DNA of 64,000 bases from Halomonas organivorans (lineage in GTDB: Bacteria > Pseudomonadota > Gammaproteobacteria > Pseudomonadales > Halomonadaceae). Below are positions 1 to 10,662 of the stretch, piece by piece. How positions within the stretch are numbered: the first letter of the stretch is position 1; every line of letters begins with the position of its first letter. The notes beneath the pieces are model-generated. The model did not search any database. It was not told the DNA's origin and saw only the letters and a list, made by a program, of their open reading frames with translations. The DNA is taken from the NCBI RefSeq assembly GCF_014192055.1, contig NZ_JACHXM010000021.1, positions 1 through 64,000 of the forward strand. The letters run 5' to 3'. The position numbers and the translations under genes are program-made.

Positions 1-499
1 CCACCGAGAACGCCAGCGGGAAGTTGGAGGCGCCGAACACGGCCACCGGGCCCAGGGCGATGTGGCGCTGGCGCAGGTCGGCCCGCGGCATCGGCTGACG
101 CTCGGGCAGGGCCGGATCGAGGCGCACGTCGAGCCACTCGCCGGCACGCACGACGTTGGCGAACAGGCGCAGCTGGCCGCAGGTGCGGCCGCGCTCGCCC
201 TCCAAGCGGGCCCGCGGCAGGCCGGACTCGGCCATGGCACGGGTGATCAAGTCATCGCCGATGGCCTCGATCTCGTCGGCCACGGTCTCGAGGAACGCGG
301 CGCGGGCCTCGAGGCCGGTCTCGCGATAGGCGTCGAAGGCGGCCCAGGCCAGGTCGCAGGCGCGCTCGACTTCGATCTGGCCGCCGGCGGGATAGGCCGG
401 GGACAGGGTCTCGCCGGTGGCGGGATCGACGGCGTGGATCGGCTTGCCGTCGCTGGTCACGGCCTGCTGGCCGATCAGTTGCTTGCCTTCCAGGGTCAT
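1..499 (-). CDS. alpha-ketoglutarate semialdehyde dehydrogenase-type aldehyde dehydrogenase (partial, runs off left edge)
   Basis: Only the first 166 or so codons are inside the window; the catalytic domain lies to the left. The protein begins [12 protein letters not shown] and reaches [17 protein letters not shown], the nucleotide-binding entry typical of the NADP-dependent ketoglutarate semialdehyde dehydrogenase branch of the aldehyde dehydrogenase superfamily. The ATG at 499 is preceded by AGGAGAC. Its position directly downstream of a DapA-like deaminase and hydroxyproline epimerase fits the last step of hydroxyproline degradation, oxidising 2-oxoglutarate semialdehyde to 2-oxoglutarate. 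The catalytic Cys and Glu cannot be checked here, so the substrate is inferred from family resemblance and neighbours. Confidence 0.8.
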   Translation of the reverse strand, partial: MTLEGKQLIGQQAVTSDGKPIHAVDPATGETLSPAYPAGGQIEVERACDLAWAAFDAYRETGLEARAAFLETVADEIEAIGDDLITRAMAESGLPRARLEGERGRTCGQLRLFANVVRAGEWLDVRLDPALPERQPMPRADLRQRHIALGPVAVFGASNFPLAFSV

Positions 500-635
500 G
501 AGGTCTCCTGAGGTCACAGGGATTGAACGGTGGCGTCAAGAAATGGCGCGAATCGAGCGTGGGATGTCGCCAGCCGCCGGAGCGGCACGAGTGCATGGCT
601 GCGTCGATTCGCGCATTGTCAGGTCGAGGGAAAGG

Positions 636-1583
636 TCATGCCTCGCGGTTGGATGCGGACCACTCGGCGTACCATGTCTTGAACAGCGCATACTGCGTTT
701 CGATGTACTGGCGTTGCGCCTCCGTCAGGACGTCGGTCTCGTTGAAGTGCAGGGCGTACTCGTGGTCGCCATTGAGCACCATCAGATGCTTGTAGTAGAG
801 GACCAGGTCGGCGCCCTCGTCGAAGGACGACAGGACGCCCAGGGCCTCCTCGAGTTCCCTCGCCAGTCGACGTGCCCGGACATCGCCCTTCGCGGCTTGC
901 TTGCTCAGTGACACCAGGTGCAGGACTTCGCGCGGCAGGGCATTGCCGATGCCAGTGATCGCACCGGTCGCATTGCAGTTGACGAAGCCATGGAACACCG
1001 TGGTGTCGACACCGACCATCAGGGTGACGTCGTCGTCCTGAGAGGTGATGTGTTCTGCGGCGTAGCGCAGATCCTCGGCACCGCCGAACTCCTTGAAGCC
1101 GATCAGGTTCGGATACGCCTTCCGCAGGGCGAAGAACAGCTCGGCACGCGTGGCGAAGCCATAGTAGGGGCTGTTGTAGATCACCGCCGGAAGCTGGGGC
1201 GCCGCTTCCAGAATCGCGGAGAAATGCGCCTTCTGGGCGGCGGCCGAGGTACCGCGTGACAGTACACGGGGGATGACCATCAGGCCGTGGGCGCCGACCT
1301 CGGCGGCATGGGCCGCATGGGATACGGCTTCCCGGGTGTTGACCGCGCCGGTGCCGACGATGGTCGGGACGCCCGCGGCGACCAGACGCGCCACGCCTTC
1401 CTGGCGTTCGGCCTCGCTCAACAGCGGCCAGTCACCCATCGAGCCGCAGTAGACCACGGCGCTCATGCCGATATCGACGAGCTCGAGCCCCTTGGCGACC
1501 AGGGCGTCGTAGTCCGGCTTGCGGTCCGGCGTGCAGGGGGTCATCAGGGCGGGGATGCAGCCGGTAAAGATGTTGTCGTTCAT
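636..1583 (-). CDS. DapA-family deaminase, probably pyrroline-4-hydroxy-2-carboxylate deaminase
   Basis: 315-aa class I aldolase-fold protein of the dihydrodipicolinate synthase family. Visible family residues are the Schiff-base lysine Lys164 in GFKEFGG and Tyr136 in IYNSPYYG; the usual GTTGE loop is GSMGD. Start chosen at 1583 because AAGGAGAC lies just upstream, although the frame stays open a further 40 codons. Between a hydroxyproline 2-epimerase and a ketoglutarate semialdehyde dehydrogenase, the expected reaction is conversion of pyrroline-4-hydroxy-2-carboxylate to 2-oxoglutarate semialdehyde with release of ammonia (the LhpC/PA1254 role). A true dihydrodipicolinate synthase is unlikely in this context. 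The D-hydroxyproline dehydrogenase needed between the steps is not in the window. Confidence 0.8.
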   Translation of the reverse strand: MNDNIFTGCIPALMTPCTPDRKPDYDALVAKGLELVDIGMSAVVYCGSMGDWPLLSEAERQEGVARLVAAGVPTIVGTGAVNTREAVSHAAHAAEVGAHGLMVIPRVLSRGTSAAAQKAHFSAILEAAPQLPAVIYNSPYYGFATRAELFFALRKAYPNLIGFKEFGGAEDLRYAAEHITSQDDDVTLMVGVDTTVFHGFVNCNATGAITGIGNALPREVLHLVSLSKQAAKGDVRARRLARELEEALGVLSSFDEGADLVLYYKHLMVLNGDHEYALHFNETDVLTEAQRQYIETQYALFKTWYAEWSASNREA

Positions 1584-1662
1584 GTTGTCTCCTTCGGTAT
1601 GACTTGGATGGATGCGTGATGTTGCTGTCAGCCCGTTAGGGCGCTGGCGGACCTGGCCGCTG

Positions 1663-2598
1663 TCATGACGTCGCGATGCCCCAGGCAAACGGGTCCTGCT
1701 CATCGATCAGCAGGGTGTTGTCGGCACTCAGATAGGCGCGGCCCTTGATATAGGGGCGAATGCGATCGCCCTCCCACTCGTAGTAGCCCTCGAAGTGGCT
1801 GCCGGTGATGCTGGCCTGTACCCAGGGGCTGTGAGGGGCAAGCTTGCCGTCGGCGGCCAGGCAGGCCAGCTTGGCGCTCGTGCCGGTTCCGCAGGGCGAG
1901 CGGTCGTAGGCCTTGCCCGGGCAGAGCACGAAGTTGCGACTGTCGGCCGCCGGATCGTCGGCGAACAGCTCGATATGATCGATCGCGGCTCCGTCCTCGC
2001 CGGTGATCGCTTGTGATTCGAGCGCCTGGCGGATGGCCCAGGTAAAGGTCGTCAGGGTCTCGACGTTGTCGAGAGCCAGTGTCTGGTCGTGCTCGCCGAT
2101 CAGGAAGAACCAGTTGCCGCCCCAGGCGATGTCGCCGTACACCAGGCCAAATCCCGGCACCTCGACGCCGACGCGATGCCGGTAGCGGTAGGCCGGCACG
2201 TTACGCACCGTGACGGCGCCGTCGTCGTGCAGGGTGGCGCTGATGGGGCCCACTGGGGTATCGATCTTGTGTTCGCCCGAGGCGATGTGGCCAAGGTGAT
2301 GCAGCGAGGCGATCAGGCCGATCGTGCCGTGGCCGCACATGCCCAAGTAGCCGGTGTTGTTGAAGAAGATGACGCCGCAGGTCGCATCGGCCGACTCCGG
2401 CGCGCAATACAGGGCGCCCACGAGTACGTCATGGCCGCGCGGCTCCAGCATGCAGGCGCGCCGCCAGTTGTCGTGCGCGTCGCGCAGGGCGTCTCGCTTC
2501 TCGGCCATGGTGGCGCCGGGAAGGTCCGGAAAGCCGTCCATCACCAGCCGAGTCGGTTCGCCGGCCGTATGGGAATCGATGACATGCACGCGTTTCAT
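1663..2598 (-). CDS. 4-hydroxyproline 2-epimerase (proline racemase family)
   Basis: 311-aa proline racemase-fold enzyme. Both catalytic cysteines are present: Cys88 in GMCGHGT and Cys236 in [11 protein letters not shown]. The pair is diagnostic of racemases/epimerases, as opposed to the Thr/Cys dehydratase subfamily. It should interconvert trans-4-hydroxy-L-proline and cis-4-hydroxy-D-proline, the first step of the catabolic pathway completed by the next two genes. It is the promoter-proximal gene of this minus-strand cluster, with 79 bp before the DapA-like gene. A perfect 12-bp palindrome about 100 bp upstream may be its operator. Family assignment is firm; the substrate is inferred from the cysteine pattern and neighbours. 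Confidence 0.9.
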   Translation of the reverse strand: MKRVHVIDSHTAGEPTRLVMDGFPDLPGATMAEKRDALRDAHDNWRRACMLEPRGHDVLVGALYCAPESADATCGVIFFNNTGYLGMCGHGTIGLIASLHHLGHIASGEHKIDTPVGPISATLHDDGAVTVRNVPAYRYRHRVGVEVPGFGLVYGDIAWGGNWFFLIGEHDQTLALDNVETLTTFTWAIRQALESQAITGEDGAAIDHIELFADDPAADSRNFVLCPGKAYDRSPCGTGTSAKLACLAADGKLAPHSPWVQASITGSHFEGYYEWEGDRIRPYIKGRAYLSADNTLLIDEQDPFAWGIATS

Positions 2599-2696
2599 GG
2601 GTACCCCCGGTTGGTCTTGTCTTGAGGATCGACTGAGTCGCTATCGAGCAGAGTCGTGTGCTGTGTTGCTGTAGTTTTTATATTTTATACAATCTT

Positions 2697-2708
2697 CAAA
2701 GATCTTTG
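2697..2708. promoter_or_regulatory. palindromic operator candidate upstream of the hydroxyproline epimerase
   Basis: CAAAGATCTTTG is a perfect 12-bp palindrome in an AT-rich island about 100 bp upstream of the epimerase start, with partial CTTC/GAAG symmetry on its flanks. The AT-rich run at 2677-2692 probably supplies the promoter elements. The regulator is unknown; hydroxyproline genes elsewhere are often controlled by GntR- or AraC-type proteins, none of which is encoded in the window. Confidence 0.4.
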
Positions 2709-2983
2709 TGAAGCGATCTTCGTGCACCGCCTCGCTTTCCATGGTCGGATGAATGGTCTGATGACCCGGCGTGATCACGTCCTGGCGCCGGCATGGCGCG
2801 GCGTGTGTCTCCCATGCGCGTGTACGAGCGGGCTGCGCGCTCGACCAAGGTCTAAACCGGCGAGAGCCAGGTCGACCTCGGCCATGCGAGGCGGGAGATG
2901 GCCGGAAGAGCAGGGCGCGTAGATCCGCGGCGACCTCGGACCAGGGCCTGTCAGGAGGGGAAGGTGGGGCGGGGAGTCATGAA

Positions 2984-3016
2984 CGCAGCCGAACCGGCAG
3001 GGCCGGTTCGGCTGCG
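2984..3016 (-). terminator. hairpin terminator after mmsA
   Basis: A perfect 15-bp inverted repeat (CGCAGCCGAACCGGC / GCCGGTTCGGCTGCG) with a 3-nt loop starts about 22 nt beyond the mmsA stop. There is no long U tract on either strand, so it is called from stem strength and position. Confidence 0.65.
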
Positions 3017-3038
3017 ATAGCGATGCGCGGAGAGCGGA

Positions 3039-4529
<1,491 letters not shown>

Positions 4530-4591
4530 GTATTACCTCTTGAATGCAGCTGATAGGAGAATGACTTGGTGCTGACGGAGCGATGCGCTGT

Positions 4592-4690
4592 GCCGCCGAC
4601 AAGCCTCCGCGAGGGCGCTGTAAACCCTTCCCTGGGCGCTACATCCGCCATCCATGGCGGATGACCCTCGCTTCGCCTTGTCCCCGGCGC
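4592..4690 (-). repeat. dispersed intergenic repeat, short copy A
   Basis: Read on the minus strand, this 99-bp stretch begins GCGCCGGGGACAAGGCGAAG and ends GGCTTGTCGGCGGC. It shares its two ends and the CATGGATGG, CAGGGA and GTTTACAGCGCC blocks with copies at 18657-18834 and 44564-44747. The central 70-80 bp found in those copies is missing. It lies between the aminotransferase and mmsA genes. Confidence 0.7.
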
Positions 4691-4710
4691 GCATCTCAGG
4701 GGCGCCTGAT

Positions 4711-6054
<1,344 letters not shown>

Positions 6055-6135
6055 GGCAGCACCCCTCCTGTTGATAGGCCGTTTCAGGTCATTGCAGGTC
6101 GTTGTAATGAAAAGGTAGGCCCGGGAGTGGATAAG

Positions 6136-6155
6136 TTAAATCTAGATATCTTTAA
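6136..6155. promoter_or_regulatory. inverted-repeat operator candidate, LysR/aminotransferase intergenic region
   Basis: TTAAA at 6136-6140 and TTTAA at 6151-6155 form an inverted repeat with a 10-bp spacer inside the only AT-rich stretch between the two divergent genes. Size and placement are what one expects of a LysR-type activator site; binding is inferred. Confidence 0.45.
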
Positions 6156-6237
6156 TTTCGTGAAAGCATTTGGTTAACTTTCTGCCTCGATGTCCGATAC
6201 CCTTCGCAACGAACGTCCTCGACCAGAGAGCCGTGCC

Positions 6238-7158
6238 ATGCCGACCCGCAAACAGGCCCTGTCGGGCCAGCCCAGCGATGCCGATCTTCGCCTGCTGCGT
6301 ATTTACCGCAAGGTCGTGGAATGCGGTGGTTTTTCCGCCGCCGAAGTGGAGCTGAACATCAGCCGCGCGGCGATCAGCATGGCCATGAACGACCTGGAGG
6401 CGCGGCTAGGCCTGCGGCTTTGCCAGCGCGGCCGCAGCGGCTTCGCCCTGACCGACGAGGGCGCCGAGGTCTATGAGGCCACCCTGCAGCTGCAGGCGGC
6501 GGTGGAGGGGTTTCGCACCCGGGTCAATGGCCTGCACGCCTGGCTCAAGGGCGAACTCAATATCGGCATTACCGACAACCTGGTGACCATGCCGGAGATG
6601 CACATCACCGATGCGCTCAGCGCGCTCAAGGAGCGCGGGCCCGAGGTGCGCATCAACATCCGCATGATTCCGCCCAGCGATATCGAGCTGGCGGTGCTGG
6701 ACGGCCGATTGCATACCGGCGTGATACCGGCGCTCAAGACCCTTCCCGGGCTCGAGTATCTGTCTCTCTACGAGGAGCGTTCCCAGCTGTACTGCGCAGC
6801 GGACCATCCGCTGTTCGAGGTCGGCGACGTGACGCGAGAGCGGCTGGCCGAATGCGATGCCGTGGTGCCCGCCTACGCCCAGGCGCCGGAGATCAAGGCG
6901 CTGCATGAGCCGCTCAGGGCCGCCGCATCGGCGACCGACCGCGAAGGCATCGCCTTTTTGATCCTGTCCGGCCGCTATATCGGCTATTTGCCGACCCACT
7001 ACGCCGAACGCTGGGTGCGCGAGGGACGAATGCGCGCCCTGAATCCCGACACCTGGCACTACCTGACCCATTACAGCGCCATCACCCGCAAGGGGGCGCC
7101 GCCCAACCTGGTGCTGGAGAGCTATCTCGAGGAGCTGGCAGGCCGGATCGGCGGATAG
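6238..7158 (+). CDS. LysR-family transcriptional regulator
   Basis: About 306 aa. An N-terminal winged helix-turn-helix (DLRLLRIYRKVVECGGFSAA followed by LNISRAAISMAMNDLEARLG) is followed by the usual coiled linker and a substrate-binding domain (GELNIGITDNLV onward). Start set at 6238 (MPTRKQAL), which has GAGAG at a suitable distance; an in-frame ATG at 6190 has no visible ribosome site. It is divergent from the beta-alanine aminotransferase gene and so is the likely regulator of beta-alanine catabolism, with an amino acid or semialdehyde as possible coinducer. The ligand cannot be read from the sequence. Confidence 0.85.
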   Translation: MPTRKQALSGQPSDADLRLLRIYRKVVECGGFSAAEVELNISRAAISMAMNDLEARLGLRLCQRGRSGFALTDEGAEVYEATLQLQAAVEGFRTRVNGLHAWLKGELNIGITDNLVTMPEMHITDALSALKERGPEVRINIRMIPPSDIELAVLDGRLHTGVIPALKTLPGLEYLSLYEERSQLYCAADHPLFEVGDVTRERLAECDAVVPAYAQAPEIKALHEPLRAAASATDREGIAFLILSGRYIGYLPTHYAERWVREGRMRALNPDTWHYLTHYSAITRKGAPPNLVLESYLEELAGRIGG

Positions 7159-7174
7159 AACGTGGGCTGCGTTC

Positions 7175-8245
7175 TCACTCGAACAGCTCTCCCTGGCGGC
7201 GCGGCGGCCGGAAGGCCTCGGTATCCAGGGACGGCAGACCGGGAAAGTCGAGCCGCCGGTAAGCCTTGCGGAAGCGCTGGTCGAGCAGGTCGGCGAACAC
7301 CCCCTGGCCGCGCATGCGGCGGCCGAAGCGGGCGTCGTAGTCGCGCCCGCCGCGGCACTGGCGAATCAGGCTCATCACCTTGGCGGCGCGCTCGGGGTAG
7401 TGCTGGGCCAGCCAGTCCTCGAACAGCGGCGCCACCTCTCGGGGCAGGCGCAGCAGCATCCAACTGGCGTCGCCGGCTCCGGCCTCTCGGGCGGCGCCCA
7501 TCAGCCGCTCCAGCTCGTGGTCGGTGAGTCCCGGGATCACCGGTGAGATCAGGGTGCCCACCGGCACGCCGGCTTCGGCCAGCCGGCCGATCATCCTGAG
7601 TCGCGTCGCCGGTGAGGCGGCGCGTGGCTCCAGGCTGCGCTTCAGGTCGGTGTCAAGGCTGGTCAGGCTGACCAGCACCCTGACCAGGCGGCGGCGGGCC
7701 AGCTCGCCCAGCAGGTCCAGATCGCGCAGGATCAGCGCCCCCTTGGTCACCAGGGTAACCGGGTGGCGGCAGGCGAGCAGGCATTCCAGCAGGCGCCGTG
7801 TGGTGCGGCGCTCGGCCTCGAGGGGCTGGTAGGCGTCGGTGTTGCCGGCCAGGTTGATCGGACGGCACACATAGCCGGGCTGGGCCAGTTCCTCCTCGAG
7901 TCGCTCGACCAGGCCGTGGCGGGCGATCAGCCGCGTCTCGAAGTCGAGCCCGGGGGAGAGATCCCAGTAGGCGTGGCTGGGGCGTGCATAGCAGTAGATA
8001 CAGCCGTGCTCGCAGCCCCGATAAGGGTTCAACGAGCGATCGAAGGGCAGGTCCGGCGAACGATTCCAGGCCAGCGCGCTGCGCGACCGCTCCTCGGCGA
8101 CCTCGGTGGCCAGCCGCTCGGGCACGGCGCCCTGCCACCAGCCGTCGTCCACCGCCTCGACCCGCGTCGGCGCGAAGCGATTGTCGGGATCGAAGGTGGC
8201 GCCTCGGCCCTTGCGGGCCATGGCGTTCCGGGGCGGCGTCGCCAT
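7175..8245 (-). CDS. PA0069-family radical SAM protein under LexA control
   Basis: 356-aa radical SAM protein with the cluster motif CEHGCIYCY (CxxxCxxC) near residue 80, in the PA0069/SPL-like family related to spore photoproduct lyase. The exact reaction is unknown. A perfect LexA box lies 15 bp upstream of the start codon at 8245, which also has GGAG at the right distance. The PA0069 gene of Pseudomonas aeruginosa is a reported member of the LexA regulon, which agrees. A DNA-repair or nucleic-acid-modifying role is therefore likely but unproven. It is convergent with the LysR gene. Confidence 0.88.
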   Translation of the reverse strand: MATPPRNAMARKGRGATFDPDNRFAPTRVEAVDDGWWQGAVPERLATEVAEERSRSALAWNRSPDLPFDRSLNPYRGCEHGCIYCYARPSHAYWDLSPGLDFETRLIARHGLVERLEEELAQPGYVCRPINLAGNTDAYQPLEAERRTTRRLLECLLACRHPVTLVTKGALILRDLDLLGELARRRLVRVLVSLTSLDTDLKRSLEPRAASPATRLRMIGRLAEAGVPVGTLISPVIPGLTDHELERLMGAAREAGAGDASWMLLRLPREVAPLFEDWLAQHYPERAAKVMSLIRQCRGGRDYDARFGRRMRGQGVFADLLDQRFRKAYRRLDFPGLPSLDTEAFRPPRRQGELFE

Positions 8246-8320
8246 GTCGGACTCCGTTGCTGTAAATATATACAGTATAGGCGCCTCCCGTCATGGCGGC
8301 AAAGTGTGGGTCGGGGAGCT
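8237..8320. repeat. promoter-region duplication, copy 1 (paired with 10491-10574)
   Basis: These 84 bp align without gaps to 10491-10574 with about three quarters identity by eye. Copy 1 holds the start codon, ribosome site and LexA box of the radical SAM gene; copy 2 lies just upstream of opgD. Confidence 0.7.
8260..8275. promoter_or_regulatory. LexA (SOS) box
   Basis: CTGTAAATATATACAG matches the gammaproteobacterial LexA consensus CTGT-N8-ACAG exactly. It lies 15-30 bp upstream of the radical SAM start codon, over the likely promoter or transcript start, so it should repress that gene until DNA damage. Confidence 0.85.
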
Positions 8321-8381
8321 TTTCTACGCGGTCGAGCGCTTCGACGTTGGTGAGTCCGGCGTCGAGGGGGCTCGCCTGCCC

Positions 8382-8582
8382 GAGGTCCGCGATGTGCATC
8401 ATGTGCATGCCTGGTCACTGACGCCGGGGCCGCCTCTGATGTCGCTGCCTGCGATTCTGGATGAGGGGGCGGACCAGGAGCGGGTGCTGGTCGAGATCAA
8501 GACGATGCTGAGCGACGCCTTTGCCGTCGCGCACGCGACGCTTCGGGTCGAGTCGTGGAAGGGCTGTGCCGATGAGGCGGGG
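8382..8582 (+). pseudogene. remnant of a cation diffusion facilitator (ZitB/CzcD-like) C-terminal domain
   Basis: An open stretch reads VRDVHHVHAWSLTPGPPLMS, then ILDEGADQERVLVEIKTMLS and AFAVAHATLRVES. This is the cytoplasmic C-terminal domain of ZitB-type cation diffusion facilitators, including the VHHVHxW signature and the terminal HAT(I/L)-x-(V/M)E strand. No transmembrane part is present and there is no start codon or ribosome site, so it is a decayed fragment. Just before it (8334-8384) the same frame encodes FDVGESGVEGARLPE, close to FDFGASGVEGERLPE of OpgD at about 11059, which suggests a mosaic scar. This explains most of the 388-bp gap between the radical SAM gene and ybiT. Confidence 0.7.
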
Positions 8583-8633
8583 GCTGACGGATGGGCGGCG
8601 GGCGCCACCCATCACGACGGCGCGAGGGAAGAC

Positions 8634-10223
8634 TTATCCGGGAACACCCTGACTGCGCAGGTAATCGTCATAACTGCCACTGAAATCGACGATGCCGTCG
8701 TCTTTCATCTCGATGATGCGCGTGGCCAGCGAGCCGACGAATTCCCGGTCGTGACTGACAAAGATCAACGTGCCGGCATAGTGTTCCAGTGCCAGATTGA
8801 GCGCTTCGATGGACTCCATGTCCAGGTGGTTCGTGGGCTCATCCATGATCAGCACATTGGGCTGTTGCAGGATGAGCTTGCCGAACAGCATGCGCCCCTG
8901 TTCGCCACCCGAGATGACCTTCACGGATTTGCCGATGTCGTCATTGGAGAACAGCATCCGGCCTAGTGCACCGCGCACGGTCTGCTCACCGCCGGTCGTC
9001 CACTGCTGCATCCATTCGAAGAGCGTCTCGCCGCCCTCGAAGTCCGCCGCGTGGTCCTGCGCGAAGTAACCGACTTCGGCCGCATCGGTCCACCTGGCTT
9101 CGCCGGCATCCGGCGTCATGCCGCCCACCAGGCAGTTGAGCAGGGTGGTCTTGCCGATGCCGTTGGGGCCGATGATGGCGATCCGTTCGCCGGCCTCGAC
9201 GCGCAGGCCGAGTCGCTCGAACAGTACGTTATCGCCCCAGGCCTTGGAGAGATCTTCCACCGAGAGCGCCTGGCGATGGATTTTCTTGTTCTGCTCGAAG
9301 CGAATGAAGGGGCTGACGCGCGAGGAGGGCTTGATCTCCTCGAGTTGGATCTTGTCGATCTTGCGCTGCCGCGACGTGGCCTGCTTGGCCTTTGAGGCAT
9401 TGGCCGAGAAGCGGCTGACGAATTGCTGCAGTTCGGCGATTTCCGCCTTCTTCTTGGCATTTTCGGCATGCAGGCGCTCGCGTGCCTGGGTGGCGGCGGT
9501 CATGTACTCGTCGTAGTTGCCCGGAAACAGCTGCAGCTCGCCGTAGTCCAGATCCGCCATGTGCGTGCAGACACTGTTCAGGAAGTGGCGGTCGTGGGAG
9601 ATGATGATCATGGTCGACGAGCGTGCCTTGAGGATGTCCTCCAGCCAGCGAATCGTGTTGATATCGAGGTGGTTGGTCGGCTCATCGAGCAGCAGCACGT
9701 CGGGGTCGCTGAACAGCGCCTGGGCCAGCAGCACGCGGAGCTTCCAGCCTGGCGCGACAACGCTCATCGGCTGGGCGTGCTGCTCGAGGGGAATGCCCAG
9801 GCCCAGCAGCAGCTCGCCGGCACGGGCCTCGGCGGTATAGCCATCGAGTTCGGCGAAACGTACCTCGAGATCGGCGACCGCCATGCCATCTTCTTCACTC
9901 ATCTCGGCCTGCGAGTAGATGCGCTCCCGCTCCGCGGCGACGCGCCAGAGTTCTTCGTTGCCCATGATGACGGTGTCGATGACACGTTCGTCCTCGAAGG
10001 CGAACTGGTCCTGGCGCAACTTGCCCAGGCGAGTGGTGGCGTCCTTCATCACCTGGCCGCTGGTCGGCTCGAGGTCGCCCCCGAGGATCTTCATCAGGGT
10101 CGACTTGCCACAGCCGTTGGCCCCGATCAGGCCGTAGCGATGGCCCTGGCCGAATTTGACGGAAACGTTTTCGAACAGCGGCTTGGGGCCAAACTGCATG
10201 GTGATGTTGGCGGTAGAGAGCAC
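8634..10223 (-). CDS. ybiT: ABC-F family ATPase YbiT
   Basis: 529-aa soluble protein with two ABC ATPase domains and no membrane segment. The first Walker A is GANGCGKST and the second GPNGIGKTT; both domains carry DEPTNHLD Walker B motifs. The sequence closely follows E. coli YbiT from the start ([20 protein letters not shown]) to the end ([13 protein letters not shown]). ABC-F proteins act on ribosomes during stalled or difficult translation. The start is taken as the GTG at 10223 because it reproduces the YbiT N terminus and its length of about 530 aa; an upstream ATG at 10277 would add 18 residues without similarity. Confidence 0.93.
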   Translation of the reverse strand: MLSTANITMQFGPKPLFENVSVKFGQGHRYGLIGANGCGKSTLMKILGGDLEPTSGQVMKDATTRLGKLRQDQFAFEDERVIDTVIMGNEELWRVAAERERIYSQAEMSEEDGMAVADLEVRFAELDGYTAEARAGELLLGLGIPLEQHAQPMSVVAPGWKLRVLLAQALFSDPDVLLLDEPTNHLDINTIRWLEDILKARSSTMIIISHDRHFLNSVCTHMADLDYGELQLFPGNYDEYMTAATQARERLHAENAKKKAEIAELQQFVSRFSANASKAKQATSRQRKIDKIQLEEIKPSSRVSPFIRFEQNKKIHRQALSVEDLSKAWGDNVLFERLGLRVEAGERIAIIGPNGIGKTTLLNCLVGGMTPDAGEARWTDAAEVGYFAQDHAADFEGGETLFEWMQQWTTGGEQTVRGALGRMLFSNDDIGKSVKVISGGEQGRMLFGKLILQQPNVLIMDEPTNHLDMESIEALNLALEHYAGTLIFVSHDREFVGSLATRIIEMKDDGIVDFSGSYDDYLRSQGVPG

Positions 10224-10662
10224 GGCGGAGTATCTCGCGGGAGGAACATGAATGAGAGACTTGGGCCGGCGCGGCAAGGGGCTTCGACCAAAGTGGAGGG
10301 CGCATTGTACGTGCCGGACCGCGTGGCTATCTACACGCCCCGTCGACCGGCCGCGTCAGCTCGGTTCGGCAACCTGCCGTCTCCATGGCGGGCTCATGCC
10401 TCGACCTCGAGCCACTCTCCCCAGCGAGTGGTATAGCGCGATGACAGGTTGCTGCCGCGCAGCTGCCAGGGAGCGTTGGCGGTGGGGAGGCGTCGCCATG
10501 TCGGGCTCCTTTGCCGTATCCAGGTATGGCATGGGCGTCTCCCGTCATCACGACAAAGCCTTGGCCGGGGAACTCGGGCGGGGTGGCGGCGTTCCACACG
10601 GACGCGAGGGCGCCCCGGGCGAACCCGGGGCCGTGATGGATGCCACTGACAAGGAACCCGTT
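10224..10662. other. intergenic scar between ybiT and opgD
   Basis: About 440 bp. It holds the ybiT leader, the second copy of the radical SAM promoter duplication (10491-10574) and the opgD ribosome site at 10651. On the minus strand, directly downstream of the duplicated promoter, a short frame ends near 10394 with GSNLSSRYTTRWGEWLEVEA, which looks protein-like and could be the 3' stub of a deleted gene; I could not assign it. Confidence 0.5.
10491..10574. repeat. promoter-region duplication, copy 2
   Basis: Ungapped partner of 8237-8320. The block containing the start codon (CGTCGCCATGTCGG) and the CTCCCGTCAT block are retained. The sequence aligned with the LexA box reads CCGTATCCAGGTATGG and has lost both CTGT and ACAG half-sites. 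Confidence 0.65.

Larger units (their letters stand above)
2599..3038. other. intergenic region between hydroxyproline genes and mmsA
   Basis: About 440 bp with no credible gene. The left part (2670-2715) is AT-rich and holds the presumed promoter of the epimerase cluster and a palindrome. The right part holds a strong hairpin that should end the mmsA transcript. The short open frames here lack ribosome sites and recognisable products. Confidence 0.6.

Noticed and set aside
62..511. 149-aa plus-strand frame at the left edge
   Set aside because: Antisense to the aldehyde dehydrogenase fragment, with no ribosome site.
636..1583. True dihydrodipicolinate synthase (lysine pathway)
   Set aside because: The GTTGE loop is altered and the gene lies between hydroxyproline epimerase and ketoglutarate semialdehyde dehydrogenase, so the deaminase role fits better.
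8106..8966. 286-aa plus-strand frame across the radical SAM and ybiT genes as a real gene
   Set aside because: It is antisense to both flanking genes; only the 67-codon CDF-like middle part has meaning, as a remnant.
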